Below are positions 25,101 through 31,436 of a stretch of DNA of 32,079 nucleotides, piece after piece. A program made the translations under genes and the position numbers. The stretch is from a virus: the IMG/VR virus record IMGVR_UViG_3300028393_001577, positions 1 through 32,079 of that record; one strand, written 5' to 3'. The notes under the pieces are model-generated. The model was given only the letters and a program-made list of their open reading frames with translations, made no database searches and was not told the origin of the DNA. The number at the start of each line of letters is the position of its first letter. Positions within the stretch are counted from its first letter, which is position 1.

Positions 25101-26219
25101 GTTAGTCAATTTGGTAGTGCTAACGTATCTAGAACTACAACTATCGATAACGGAGTATTTACTTTAGATCTTGGCTTTACTACGGTAGACAACACTCATC
25201 AATACGATATTATTGGTAAGAGAGGACTTATAATATTTGACAGCAATTCTACCCTATTCAGTATAGACAAAGGATCAACAACTTTTGACAGGGGATATAA
25301 ATTTACAGTGCTAGTAAAAGATCAGTTTGGCTTAACCAGCAGTACCAGAAATTTTTTAATAACTGTAACTACTCCAAATCAGAAATTATACAGTAATTTA
25401 AAAACTCAACCATTCTTAGATCAAATACAAAGATCAAATTTTAGAAAATTCATCACGGACACTAATATTTTTACAACTTCAAGTATTTTTAGACCCGGCG
25501 ATTTAAACTTTGGAGTTAGTAAAGATCTTTCAATGTTGATTTATGCTGGAATAGAAACAGCACAATCTGCTAAATTTTTAGGTGCGATGGGGTTGAACAA
25601 CAAGCGCAAACGTTTCCATTTTGGAGAAGTTAAAAAAGCACTTGCTATAAAAGACGGAACAACTGTATATGAAGTTATATATGTGGAAATAATCGACCCG
25701 CTGGAGCCCAACGGTGTTGCACCTTCACAATTTATCACTAATAATGTAAGAGATCGTTATAAGTTAACTAGTGATATCAGCGATGCAATTTGGACAGATC
25801 CTAGTAATTTGTCTGTTATGAATTTGTCAGAATCGTGGCTAGATAGACCTATTAACAGCGTGACCATTGATAGTACAGGATATAATATTTCGGATAATTC
25901 TCCTAAAAAGCATTATATAAACAGCGTAACAAACTGGAGAAATAATCTTGCAGATACCGGAGACACTGAAAGAAACTATCTTCCTTTATGGATGCGAAGT
26001 ATACAGCCGGGCGAAAAGCAACAATTAGGATTTAAATTAGCTGTTCCGTTGTGTTATTGTAAACCGGGAACTGCTGATGATATAATGATAAACATAAAAT
26101 ACAGTGGATTTGACTTTAAATCCCTGGATTATACCGCAGATCGCTATATTATAGATTCCGTTACCGGATATTCTAGCGATAAATATCTTGTGTTTAAGAA
26201 TCACAGTACCATAGTGTAA
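22128..26219 (+). CDS. Virion-type structural protein containing an animal-type heme peroxidase domain (1363 aa)
   Basis: Residues about 75-570 are a full animal heme peroxidase (myeloperoxidase superfamily) domain. By comparison with human myeloperoxidase from memory: distal His H145 with Q141 and Ca-ligand D146 in GQFLTHDLEF; WIDLSVVYG (201-209); catalytic Arg R264 and heme-ester Glu E267 in GDPRGNENP; LREHN (279-283); WDGERLYQRAR; proximal His H356 in LRFGHS; N435 in TNIQRGRD; and VGGLAE (489-494). The rest looks like a T4-like phage structural protein. Putative Ig-like (He_PIG) units with LPxG(L/V) occur near residues 600, 700, 875 and 975. The C-terminus has KRKRFHFGEVKKA and PLWMRSIQPGE...VPLCYCKPG, which I recall from marine phage tail proteins. 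The heme is presumably supplied by the host. Oxidation of halides or organics at the host surface is possible. No signal peptide is seen. GGAA precedes the ATG weakly. Confidence 0.9.
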   Translation: MLNIWTQPSGYTLPGVSGLTGNLALDTARTTFDGGSTLFDAGTFQERVVVNIPLPILPQFGTPTPPPYDGTGHHPTAPLRNSAGSLFARAEINSYADGIYAMRTDLPNPRTISNNVVWDRVNEGEEFDPTGYSGFMYAFGQFLTHDLEFAREGHTFIPVTVPAGDENLTPGSFIPVARNQLAPGTGANGVPGRTINDVTGWIDLSVVYGVAYPPGVAQGLTSFNNPVILREGGSVATTGKLRTSQNGMYPPVDGQGNYILGDPRGNENPDLLSMQTLWLREHNKIVDYLTALHPTWDGERLYQRARAIVIAEFQKITYDEWLPKVIGTVPAYAGFKQSVDASIPIEFSAAALRFGHSIVSGAQDRIDEQGNITEALSLAEAFGIQGPNYERNGGADGFLRKLAADITNKLDVHIIEDLRNLLDAPPAALDLAATNIQRGRDLGLPLLNQMRTLLGLPAYKNFSDITSDVTVATALKNTYIDIDKVELWVGGLAENRYPGAMVGQTFHKIISDQFVKIRDGDNLYWENQKWPTEEYNWVAGTSLSDIILRNTDTIKLQKDAFVAVERADLFNPTFDLATARSFPTTITNPTLPTFKIISGKLPEGLVLNGAFIAGNPYNVARTTKFTFCIRAQLGTEISDRTFNIVVNGGQLPTIVTPSGLLPVGVRGQKFALGKTVINYQLNAFDPDNEPLTYFISSGDGKLPPGVTLLPNGLLTGIVSPVPSVEVRTSGDGTFDNSFYDASYYDFGLRSSSGYDSYIFDTAIFDYSSPTKPPKSLNQTYEFLVSVSTGSVIVKRKFSIFVIGEESFRSDYTQITDDSELFTADVTYLKEPIWITNNNLGACRADNYVTFALECLDIVDSYPIIFTIDSEENLPPGLTFNPVGNIVYLAGRIPFQPSIAKTYTFTITASRKGDDVQPAVSTRTFTLRIIGQIDNTIVWSSPSNLGEIAANFVSDLQIVAGSSTDSNLIYTISDGSLPPGLTLASDGEITGKVSQFGSANVSRTTTIDNGVFTLDLGFTTVDNTHQYDIIGKRGLIIFDSNSTLFSIDKGSTTFDRGYKFTVLVKDQFGLTSSTRNFLITVTTPNQKLYSNLKTQPFLDQIQRSNFRKFITDTNIFTTSSIFRPGDLNFGVSKDLSMLIYAGIETAQSAKFLGAMGLNNKRKRFHFGEVKKALAIKDGTTVYEVIYVEIIDPLEPNGVAPSQFITNNVRDRYKLTSDISDAIWTDPSNLSVMNLSESWLDRPINSVTIDSTGYNISDNSPKKHYINSVTNWRNNLADTGDTERNYLPLWMRSIQPGEKQQLGFKLAVPLCYCKPGTADDIMINIKYSGFDFKSLDYTADRYIIDSVTGYSSDKYLVFKNHSTIV

Positions 26220-26224
26220 CGAAC

Positions 26225-26243
26225 GATAAATACACAGTAAATA
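26225..26243 (+). promoter_or_regulatory. Tandem late promoter boxes
   Basis: GATAAATA (26225-26232) and AGTAAATA (26236-26243) lie 11 bases apart before the ATG at 26258. AGGA at 26247-26250 is the ribosome site. The first box is the better match. The second would give a very short leader. Confidence 0.55.
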
Positions 26244-26257
26244 TATAGGATGATAGT

Positions 26258-27556
26258 ATGCCAAACCCAACCGCAAGTTTAATCAACTTTGGCTCAGTAG
26301 ATGCCACATACCCTGTCGCAGGGCAGGACAATAATAGCCAAGGTTTTAGAGATAACTTTGGTGTTATTAAAACAGGACTAGGTCAAGCCAGTACTGAAAT
26401 TACCGCACTTCAAAACAATGCGGCATTTAAGAATTCGGCTAACGACTTTGGTCAAAATGTTCTTTCAAATGCTGTTATTAAAACATTTTATGGTGCGTCT
26501 TTAGATTTAGGTACTGTTGTTACTAATACAGATATTAGTTTAACTAACGGCCCATTGCAAAGCGTCACACTTGCTACTAACGCTACGTTGACATTTAAAA
26601 ATTGGCCGACAACTGGCAAATATGCGGCTGTACGTGTAATGCTATACAGCGACCAAACTGCTGTTCGTATTCCTAGCTTCTCAACAGAAAATGCAGGTAC
26701 CATTCGTTATGATGTTGCTTTCCCAACATTACCAAATAGTCCAAGTACAAAAGGTATTACAGTTGGCGGAGAAAGCCTGGCAACTGCGGTGGTTGGAAGT
26801 CCAGGTACAGGATACACCAGTGCGGCCACTGTTGTATTCAGCGGCGGCGGCTTACAAACAAACGGTAGCCAAGCTATTGGTACGGCTAGCTATACTTGTG
26901 TAAGTGCTACAATCCAAGGTGGTTATTCGGGTAATGGTTATAAACTAAACGATCAAATTATTGTTAATGCAAACACTGGTATTATTTTACAAGTTAGTGC
27001 ATTGAATCAAACATTTACTGCTAACACAACAAACACGCAAGCTAACTTAACTAACGTCACAGATTTTAGAAATATTGTGGCAAACTTGCCGATTACAGGC
27101 GCTGGTATTCCTCCAGGCACTACAGTACTATCATTTAGTGCAAGTGCAGGTACAATCACTATGAGTGCAAATGCTCAAGCAACTGCAAGTGGTGTTACTA
27201 TAACATTTACAACAGCAGATAATACCGGCCCAATTGGTGGCTTAATTGTTATCTCAGGCGGAACATTATCATTACCATTAGGAACTAGTTCGTATTCAAC
27301 AAGTCCATTAATTGGTATTGGTGTTGGCGCCCGTGTTGTTATGACATTTGGAGTTGGCGCAATTAATGTTACTAACTTTGGTGACGGATATACTAGTAGT
27401 CCAAGCGTGTCATTTAATCCAACTGGCGGTGGTTCAAATACAACTGTTGTTACAACAATTACAGCACTAACGGGTGATAATCCAAAAGTTATTGAAGCAT
27501 GGACACGTGATGCAGGTGCTAACGTCTATCTTCGTTATATCGGCGAATATAACTAA
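26258..27556 (+). CDS. Modular structural protein (432 aa)
   Basis: The N-terminus (INFGSVDATYPVAGQDNNSQ, then GFRDNFGVIKTGLGQ) is a type I recognise from marine T4-like virion proteins, distantly like the motif of the three fibre genes upstream. Residues about 40-150 form a conserved-looking domain (LTFKNWPTTGKYAAVRVMLYS). The middle has glycine-rich strand repeats (GSPGTGYTSAATVVFSGGG, and later NFGDGYTSSPSVSF). Residues about 251-320 are a fourth copy of the GIPxGTT module of the giant fibre. The last 30 residues (VIEAWTRDAGANVYLRYIGEY) look like a conserved C-terminal strand pair. No enzyme motif is present. It is expressed from its own late promoter pair and overlaps the next gene by one base. 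Confidence 0.82.
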   Translation: MPNPTASLINFGSVDATYPVAGQDNNSQGFRDNFGVIKTGLGQASTEITALQNNAAFKNSANDFGQNVLSNAVIKTFYGASLDLGTVVTNTDISLTNGPLQSVTLATNATLTFKNWPTTGKYAAVRVMLYSDQTAVRIPSFSTENAGTIRYDVAFPTLPNSPSTKGITVGGESLATAVVGSPGTGYTSAATVVFSGGGLQTNGSQAIGTASYTCVSATIQGGYSGNGYKLNDQIIVNANTGIILQVSALNQTFTANTTNTQANLTNVTDFRNIVANLPITGAGIPPGTTVLSFSASAGTITMSANAQATASGVTITFTTADNTGPIGGLIVISGGTLSLPLGTSSYSTSPLIGIGVGARVVMTFGVGAINVTNFGDGYTSSPSVSFNPTGGGSNTTVVTTITALTGDNPKVIEAWTRDAGANVYLRYIGEYN

Positions 27557-27780
27557 TGCATCCACTAGTCGGTGATTTATCTGGATTAAAAGATCAAGAA
27601 GTTCATAGTAAGATTAGCGATCTTACTAAAAAGTATTTTATGACTCGTAATCCAGATATTCAAAGACAAATTGCCAATGTATTAGATGAGTTACGCATTG
27701 AACTTGGCGAACGCAATCGCCGAATGATTGAGCAACAAATGAAAGATAAAAACCTTGACAATCTAATCAAGCTCAGTTAA
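27556..27780 (+). CDS. Small conserved helical phage protein (74 aa)
   Basis: It begins in the TAATG overlap with the preceding structural gene, so the two are translationally coupled. It is almost entirely helical and charged: HPLVGDLSGLKDQEVHSKI, then LTKKYFMTRNPDIQRQI, then a Leu/Glu/Arg helix (LDELRIELGERNRRMIEQQ). I recognise the KKYFMTRNPDIQxQI pattern from small proteins next to structural genes in T4-like cyanophages and relatives, where it has no known function. A coiled-coil adaptor or assembly helper is plausible but unproven. No membrane segment or metal site is visible. Confidence 0.8.
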   Translation: MHPLVGDLSGLKDQEVHSKISDLTKKYFMTRNPDIQRQIANVLDELRIELGERNRRMIEQQMKDKNLDNLIKLS

Positions 27781-27790
27781 AATATAGGCT

Positions 27791-28300
27791 ATGCGCCTAG
27801 ACAAGTATTCCAATCCTGTATTCAACGAACAAGATATTTTTGATGCTTTATATCAAAGCCATCGATTTGATGTCAACGACACCATGCTTGTTGAACGAAC
27901 AGACGAAATTAAAAATTTAGAAACCCAACTGGGGTTCAAATTCCTAGAACCTTACGAAACTCATTTTGAAGTAAATGACTACGATGCGGCTTGCCAAAGT
28001 AATTGGAGTATGCCAGATGAGTATAAAACCTTAGATATCGAAGCGTGGATATGGGAACAAACTCCGCCATGGGATCCGCAACACACTAGAGTAACCGAAG
28101 AATTGGCCGCGTTTAAAGAACGCAACATGATGGATTTATTGCGATGGCTCAAGTACTTTGTAGATACTATGCAGGCAAATAATGTAGTTTGGGGTGTAGG
28201 CAGAGGTTCGAGTGTTGCCAGTTATGTGCTGTATTTGATAGGCGTACACAAAATAGACAGTATCAAATATAATTTAGACTGGCAGGAATTTTTAAGATAA
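27791..28300 (+). CDS. DnaE-like (DNA polymerase III alpha) fragment protein (169 aa)
   Basis: The C-terminal 70 residues match the start of the bacterial DNA polymerase III alpha palm region: a helix ending in DLLRWLKYFVDTM, then VVWGVGRGSSVASYVLYLIG (132-151), then KIDSIKYNLDWQEFLR. This parallels the PGRGSGAGSLVAY...DPLEFDLLFERFL segment of E. coli DnaE. The protein stops at exactly the point where DnaE continues to its catalytic Asp-x-Asp, so it cannot polymerise DNA. The N-terminal 100 residues (Trp/Glu-rich, WIWEQTPPWDPQH) show no PHP metal motif. Small DnaE-annotated proteins of this type occur in marine phages. The role is unknown. It could be a phosphate- or nucleotide-binding relic or a polymerase decoy. 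The start has only a weak ribosome site. Confidence 0.75.
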   Translation: MRLDKYSNPVFNEQDIFDALYQSHRFDVNDTMLVERTDEIKNLETQLGFKFLEPYETHFEVNDYDAACQSNWSMPDEYKTLDIEAWIWEQTPPWDPQHTRVTEELAAFKERNMMDLLRWLKYFVDTMQANNVVWGVGRGSSVASYVLYLIGVHKIDSIKYNLDWQEFLR

Positions 28301-28301
28301 C

Positions 28302-28850
28302 ATGCAAAAGCACCATATGAATTCGTTTTATCTGGTAGATAAGATAGAACAACATACAGTAATTAAAGATAAGATATTGAGTCTTATCCAAGATTTACCA
28401 TTAGAGCCGCCGCGTCCAGTAGACTGGGACCATACAGCCGACCGAGTAAGCAAAGTAGATTGGCGTGATAGTGAAAATATGGATAGATCGTGGGCTAAAT
28501 TATTTTATCCGATACTTCGAAGAAAACTACAACAGATGATGCACAATGTAGGCTATACCGGAGTTAATATAGGAAATTTGTGGTTTCAACAGTATATAAA
28601 AAGCGATTTTCATAAATGGCATTGTCATGGAGAAACATGGGTGGGAATTTATTACTTGGAATTAGATACTGCTAGTCCTATTACAGAAATACGGGACCCA
28701 TTGTCAAGAGAAAATATAATCACGCCCGATGTAGTAGAAGGAGATATTATTTTATTTCCCAGCTATGTTATTCATAGGGCGCCGGAAATACATTCAGATA
28801 TTCGCAAAACTATTATTTCTTTCAATTTTACCTGTGGCAATATTGATTGA
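28302..28850 (+). CDS. 2-oxoglutarate/Fe(II)-dependent oxygenase-like protein (182 aa)
   Basis: The fold signature is a double-stranded beta helix with the iron triad. A His-rich strand HKWHCHGETWVGIYYLE holds H109-x-E111 as the likely HxD/E motif (H104 and H107 are also near). The distal His is H158 in FPSYVIHRAP, and R168 ten residues later would bind the 2-oxoglutarate carboxylate. GDIILFPS and KTIISFNF are typical of the phage 2OG-Fe(II) oxygenase group related to prolyl hydroxylases. The substrate is unknown. Candidates are protein side chains, nucleobases or small metabolites. It starts one base after the DnaE-like gene stop, so the two are probably cotranscribed. A second in-frame ATG at 28317 is possible. 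Confidence is good for the family and low for the substrate. Confidence 0.78.
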   Translation: MQKHHMNSFYLVDKIEQHTVIKDKILSLIQDLPLEPPRPVDWDHTADRVSKVDWRDSENMDRSWAKLFYPILRRKLQQMMHNVGYTGVNIGNLWFQQYIKSDFHKWHCHGETWVGIYYLELDTASPITEIRDPLSRENIITPDVVEGDIILFPSYVIHRAPEIHSDIRKTIISFNFTCGNID

Positions 28851-28910
28851 CATAAATTTATACTAGCAGGAATTACGTAGATAAGTAATACTATAATCCA
28901 GGAGATTAAT

Positions 28911-29132
28911 ATGGGAATGAAAGAACAACCAAAAAAAGTTTATCGTACAATGCAAGGCAAAGAGATTGATATGGGTAAACTGATTAACCAAAACGAAATG
29001 ACTATTGCTGTTGGCAATATGCGAGTCAATGCCCGTGGCGACAAATTAGGGGCAGGCGGTGCAATTATTAAAACACGCGAAGAATTGTTAGCTGAAAAAC
29101 AGCAAGCGAATGATCCATCGGGCGGTGTATGA
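28911..29132 (+). CDS. Small conserved phage protein (73 aa)
   Basis: The sequence is polar and basic with a recognisable pattern: PKKVYRTMQGKEIDMGKL, then TIAVGNMRVNARGDKLGAGG, then a charged helix (TREELLAEKQQ). I recall very similar small proteins in T4-like cyanophages, annotated as hypothetical and found near virion genes. No function follows from the sequence. The start at 28911 is chosen because AGGAG lies six bases upstream. An ATG six bases later is less well placed. Its end overlaps the start of the GroES-like gene (ATGA at 29129-29132), so the two are translationally coupled and may serve the same process, possibly capsid protein folding (inference). Confidence 0.82.
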   Translation: MGMKEQPKKVYRTMQGKEIDMGKLINQNEMTIAVGNMRVNARGDKLGAGGAIIKTREELLAEKQQANDPSGGV

Positions 29133-29557
29133 GTTTAGCAATTAAAGCAGGTTTATCTAGTAAAATAACAGGAAAGCTCATCCCAATTCGTGACAATGTT
29201 TTGGTCACAGATATGAATTTTGATGCCCGAGTATCCAAAGGCGGTATTGTACTTCCTAGCGATGATGGTAAATCAGAAGGTGTTAGACATCGATGGGGTC
29301 GTGTTTGGGCGATTGGTCCTGAACAAAAAGATGTAAAAGTTGGCGAATGGATCTTACTTGAACATGGGCGATGGACCCGTGGGGTTATTGTTGTGGAGGA
29401 AGATGGTACTGAGCTTACTATCAGACGTGCTGACATCAAAGCTATTTTGGTCGTTAGTGAAGAGCCTCCTGCCGAAGATACTTTTGGTGTTCATGGGCAG
29501 GTTACTCATCAAACATTTGATCCAAGTACGTTTAGTCGACCAAGCTTCGAACAATAA
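29129..29557 (+). CDS. groES: GroES-like co-chaperonin (gp31-like, 142 aa)
   Basis: Co-chaperonins cap the GroEL barrel. T4 replaces host GroES with gp31 to fold its major capsid protein. The order of elements fits a Cpn10 beta barrel: LIPIRDNVLVTDM, a loop with SKGGIVLPSDD matching the mobile GroEL-binding loop (GGIVL), GRVWAIGPE, VKVGEWILLEHGRW in the position of the GroES VKVGDIVIF strand, and DIKAILVV near the end. At 142 residues it is longer than GroES (97) and gp31 (111), with an extra C-terminal tail of about 30 residues (GVHGQVTHQTFDPSTF) that looks unstructured. It is coupled by ATGA overlap to the preceding small gene and ended by a hairpin terminator. Confidence 0.86.
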   Translation: MSLAIKAGLSSKITGKLIPIRDNVLVTDMNFDARVSKGGIVLPSDDGKSEGVRHRWGRVWAIGPEQKDVKVGEWILLEHGRWTRGVIVVEEDGTELTIRRADIKAILVVSEEPPAEDTFGVHGQVTHQTFDPSTFSRPSFEQ

Positions 29558-29572
29558 ATTTTGAAATTGAGC

Positions 29573-29599
29573 AACAGGGCTATTGACTAGCCCTGTTTT
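29573..29599 (+). terminator. Intrinsic terminator after the GroES-like gene
   Basis: A perfect 10-bp stem (AACAGGGCTA, 29573-29582, with TAGCCCTGTT, 29588-29597) has a five-base loop TTGAC and a short T run. The loop forms most of the -35 box of the next promoter. Confidence 0.82.
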
Positions 29600-29611
29600 C
29601 ACCTGTATAAT
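29583..29611 (+). promoter_or_regulatory. Sigma-70 promoter embedded in the terminator
   Basis: TTGACT (29583-29588) and perfect TATAAT (29606-29611) are 17 bases apart. The -35 box lies in the loop and first stem base of the preceding terminator. It drives the operon of the membrane protein, small helical protein, clamp loader and deaminase. GGAGGA at 29622-29627 is the first ribosome site. Confidence 0.82.
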
Positions 29612-29632
29612 AAAGATTATTGGAGGAATATT

Positions 29633-29881
29633 ATGAGCACACATCAAGAAGCTGTAAACGATATTAAAAAAGCAAAAAGTGTTTTAGATGCAGAACCAGC
29701 AAGCGCACCTAACAAGTTTTTTACGCATACCAGTGTTAGCATGATCAAGAGTGTATTTAGAATTGCGGCTGGTTTGGCACTTGCAGGTGGCGGTTGGTTA
29801 GAAATGAACCCATACATTCAAGCCGCTGGCTTGTTGTTAGTTCTAGCAGAAGTATTGGGCATTGCAGAGGAACTAGTATGA
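29633..29881 (+). CDS. Small membrane protein (82 aa)
   Basis: The first 40 residues are polar (STHQEAVNDIKKAKSVLDAE). The second half has two hydrophobic stretches, about residues 43-57 (FRIAAGLALAGGGWL) and 61-80 (YIQAAGLLLVLAEVLGIAEE), likely a helical hairpin in the inner membrane with a short turn (EMNP). I do not recognise the family. It opens an early operon with replication genes, so a lysis role such as holin is less likely than a membrane-linked early function, but the size and topology do not exclude a holin. GGAGGA precedes the ATG, and the stop overlaps the next gene (ATGA). Confidence 0.8.
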   Translation: MSTHQEAVNDIKKAKSVLDAEPASAPNKFFTHTSVSMIKSVFRIAAGLALAGGGWLEMNPYIQAAGLLLVLAEVLGIAEELV

Positions 29882-30099
29882 ACGATGCCAAATTGCAACG
29901 CTTGTACGACACATTTTTAGAATTTGCAGATCACATGTGCGCAGAACATGGCGCTATGGAAGTAGCGGCTATTATGATGGCACAGGCGTTGACCATTTAT
30001 AAAAGTGCTATGAGTGAAGAAGATTACAACCGAATGGTTGATAATATTTCATCAAGTAGAGACAAAGTTAAAACATTTCAAAGGCCAGTAATACAATGA
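29878..30099 (+). CDS. Small conserved helical protein upstream of the clamp loader (73 aa)
   Basis: It is helical and acidic, with a pattern LYDTFLEFADHM...MEVAAIMMAQALTIYKSAMSEE...YNRMVDNISSSRDKV (here shown with gaps). I recall similar small proteins in marine T4-like phages with no function assigned. The start is placed at ATG 29878, overlapping the stop of the membrane protein (ATGA). An upstream start in the same frame would run far into that gene and gives an unlikely Arg/Ser-rich sequence. Its own stop overlaps the clamp loader start (ATGA at 30096-30099). The tight coupling on both sides suggests it works with replication proteins or is at least made in step with them. Confidence 0.8.
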   Translation: MNDAKLQRLYDTFLEFADHMCAEHGAMEVAAIMMAQALTIYKSAMSEEDYNRMVDNISSSRDKVKTFQRPVIQ

Positions 30100-31010
30100 T
30101 CGAATTATGGGTAGAAAAATATCGTCCAGGCACCATTGACGGATATGTGTGGCGTGATGGCGGGCAAAAACGTCAAGTGGAAAGCTGGATCAAAGACAAA
30201 AGTATTCCACACTTGTTACTAAGTGGTCCTCCAGGCATTGGCAAAACTACCATGGCCAAGATGTTGGTTAATGAAATTGGCATCGAAGAAGCTGATGTGC
30301 TTGAGGTTAATGCGTCACGTGAAACTGGTATTGATTTTATACGTAATAAGATTGTTCCGTTTATCAGTAGCATTGCTTGGGGTCCGTTCAAAGTTGTATT
30401 GCTGGACGAAGCAGATCGACTTAGTCCGCAAGCACAAGACTCGCTCAAAGGCATTGTTGAAGAATACAGTAGCTTTGCCCGTTTTATTCTTACTTGTAAT
30501 AATCCCAACATGGTAGTGCCGGCATTGCACAGTCGTTGTCAACAGTTTCATTTTACTAAACTAGACCAAACAGAATTTACAGCACGTTCGGCCACAATCC
30601 TAGTGGAAGAAAATATTGAGTTTGATCTGGAAACATTGGATTTGTATGTGAGTGCAACCTACCCAGACTTGCGTAAATGTATTAACATGCTACAACAAAA
30701 TACCAGTGAAGGTGCGCTACATGCTCCTCATAAGGAAGATGCAAACAGTTTAGATTACAAGTTTGAAATGGTCGAATTGTTTAAAAAGGGCAAGATTAGC
30801 GAAGCACGTAAACTGCTATGTGGCAAAGCTAGACCGGAAGAAATGAGTGATATTTTTCGTTGGTTGTATGACAACGTTGAAATATTTGGTGATGAGCCAA
30901 AACAATTCAAAGCAGTTCATATTATCAAACAAGGCATGATTGATCATACACTTGTAATGGATCCAGAGATTAATTTGTCGTCGGTATTGATTAGACTCAC
31001 TACCATATGA
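30096..31010 (+). CDS. 44: Sliding-clamp loader large subunit (T4 gp44/RFC-small-like ATPase)
   Basis: This AAA+ ATPase opens and loads the sliding clamp for the replicative polymerase. It has the full motif set: N-terminal WVEKYRP, Walker A GPPGIGKT (44-51), Walker B VVLLDEAD (100-107), sensor 1 TCNN (133-136), the SRC arginine-finger motif (146-148), and a sensor 2-like helix with PDLRKCIN. The C-terminal 90 residues form the helical collar domain. Its 304 residues are close to T4 gp44 (319). Start and stop both overlap neighbours by four bases (ATGA). In T4 the small subunit gene 62 follows directly, but here a deaminase does, and no gp62-like gene is visible in the window. Confidence 0.95.
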   Translation: MIELWVEKYRPGTIDGYVWRDGGQKRQVESWIKDKSIPHLLLSGPPGIGKTTMAKMLVNEIGIEEADVLEVNASRETGIDFIRNKIVPFISSIAWGPFKVVLLDEADRLSPQAQDSLKGIVEEYSSFARFILTCNNPNMVVPALHSRCQQFHFTKLDQTEFTARSATILVEENIEFDLETLDLYVSATYPDLRKCINMLQQNTSEGALHAPHKEDANSLDYKFEMVELFKKGKISEARKLLCGKARPEEMSDIFRWLYDNVEIFGDEPKQFKAVHIIKQGMIDHTLVMDPEINLSSVLIRLTTI

Positions 31011-31435
31011 AGGACAAATTCATAATTGCCTACATGGATGTGGCTGAAAGATTTGCAGAATTAAGTTCAGCAAAGCGATTGCATGTGGGTGCTATTGTAG
31101 TCAAGGACGACCGTATTATTAGCATAGGCTACAATGGTATGCCTAGCGGTTGGAATAATGACTGCGAAGATGTTATTCAACATAGTGACGATACTATCAC
31201 ACTTAAAAGTAAACCTGAGGTACTTCATGCTGAAACTAACGCAATTGCCAAGTTGGCTAAATCTAACGAATCTGGTATGGGTGCTACTATGTTTATTACC
31301 CATGCTCCATGTTTGGACTGTGCCAAACTTATCTACCAAAGTGGTATTGGCAGTGTTCTATATAGGAACTCTTATAGGGATACTAGTGGTGTCACGTTTC
31401 TTGAAAAATCGGGTATACCAGTAACACAGATATAA
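31007..31435 (+). CDS. dCMP deaminase (zinc-dependent)
   Basis: The enzyme converts dCMP to dUMP, feeding thymidylate synthesis for an AT-rich phage genome. The zinc site is complete: H74-A-E76 (HAETNAI, with E76 the proton shuttle) and C102/C105 in PCLDC. Typical flanking elements include VGAIVVKDDRIISIGYNG and MPSG. The 142-residue length is shorter than T4 Cd (193) and close to other phage or bacterial dCMP deaminases. T4-like dCMP deaminases are usually activated by dCTP and inhibited by dTTP, but I cannot judge that here. The start overlaps the clamp loader stop by four bases. It is the last gene of the early operon, followed by a hairpin terminator. Confidence 0.93.
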   Translation: MKDKFIIAYMDVAERFAELSSAKRLHVGAIVVKDDRIISIGYNGMPSGWNNDCEDVIQHSDDTITLKSKPEVLHAETNAIAKLAKSNESGMGATMFITHAPCLDCAKLIYQSGIGSVLYRNSYRDTSGVTFLEKSGIPVTQI

Positions 31436-31436
31436 A

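Noticed and set aside
28847-28897. TTGACA (28847-28852) and TATAAT (28892-28897) before the gene at 28911
   Set aside because: The two boxes are far too distant (39 bases) to form one promoter. The -10 box is so close to the ribosome site that a transcript starting there would lose it. No good partner box was found for either.
29794-29877. An upstream in-frame start for the small helical gene before the clamp loader
   Set aside because: It would overlap the membrane protein gene and add an Arg/Ser-rich peptide. The ATGA overlap at 29878 matches the coupling used throughout this operon.
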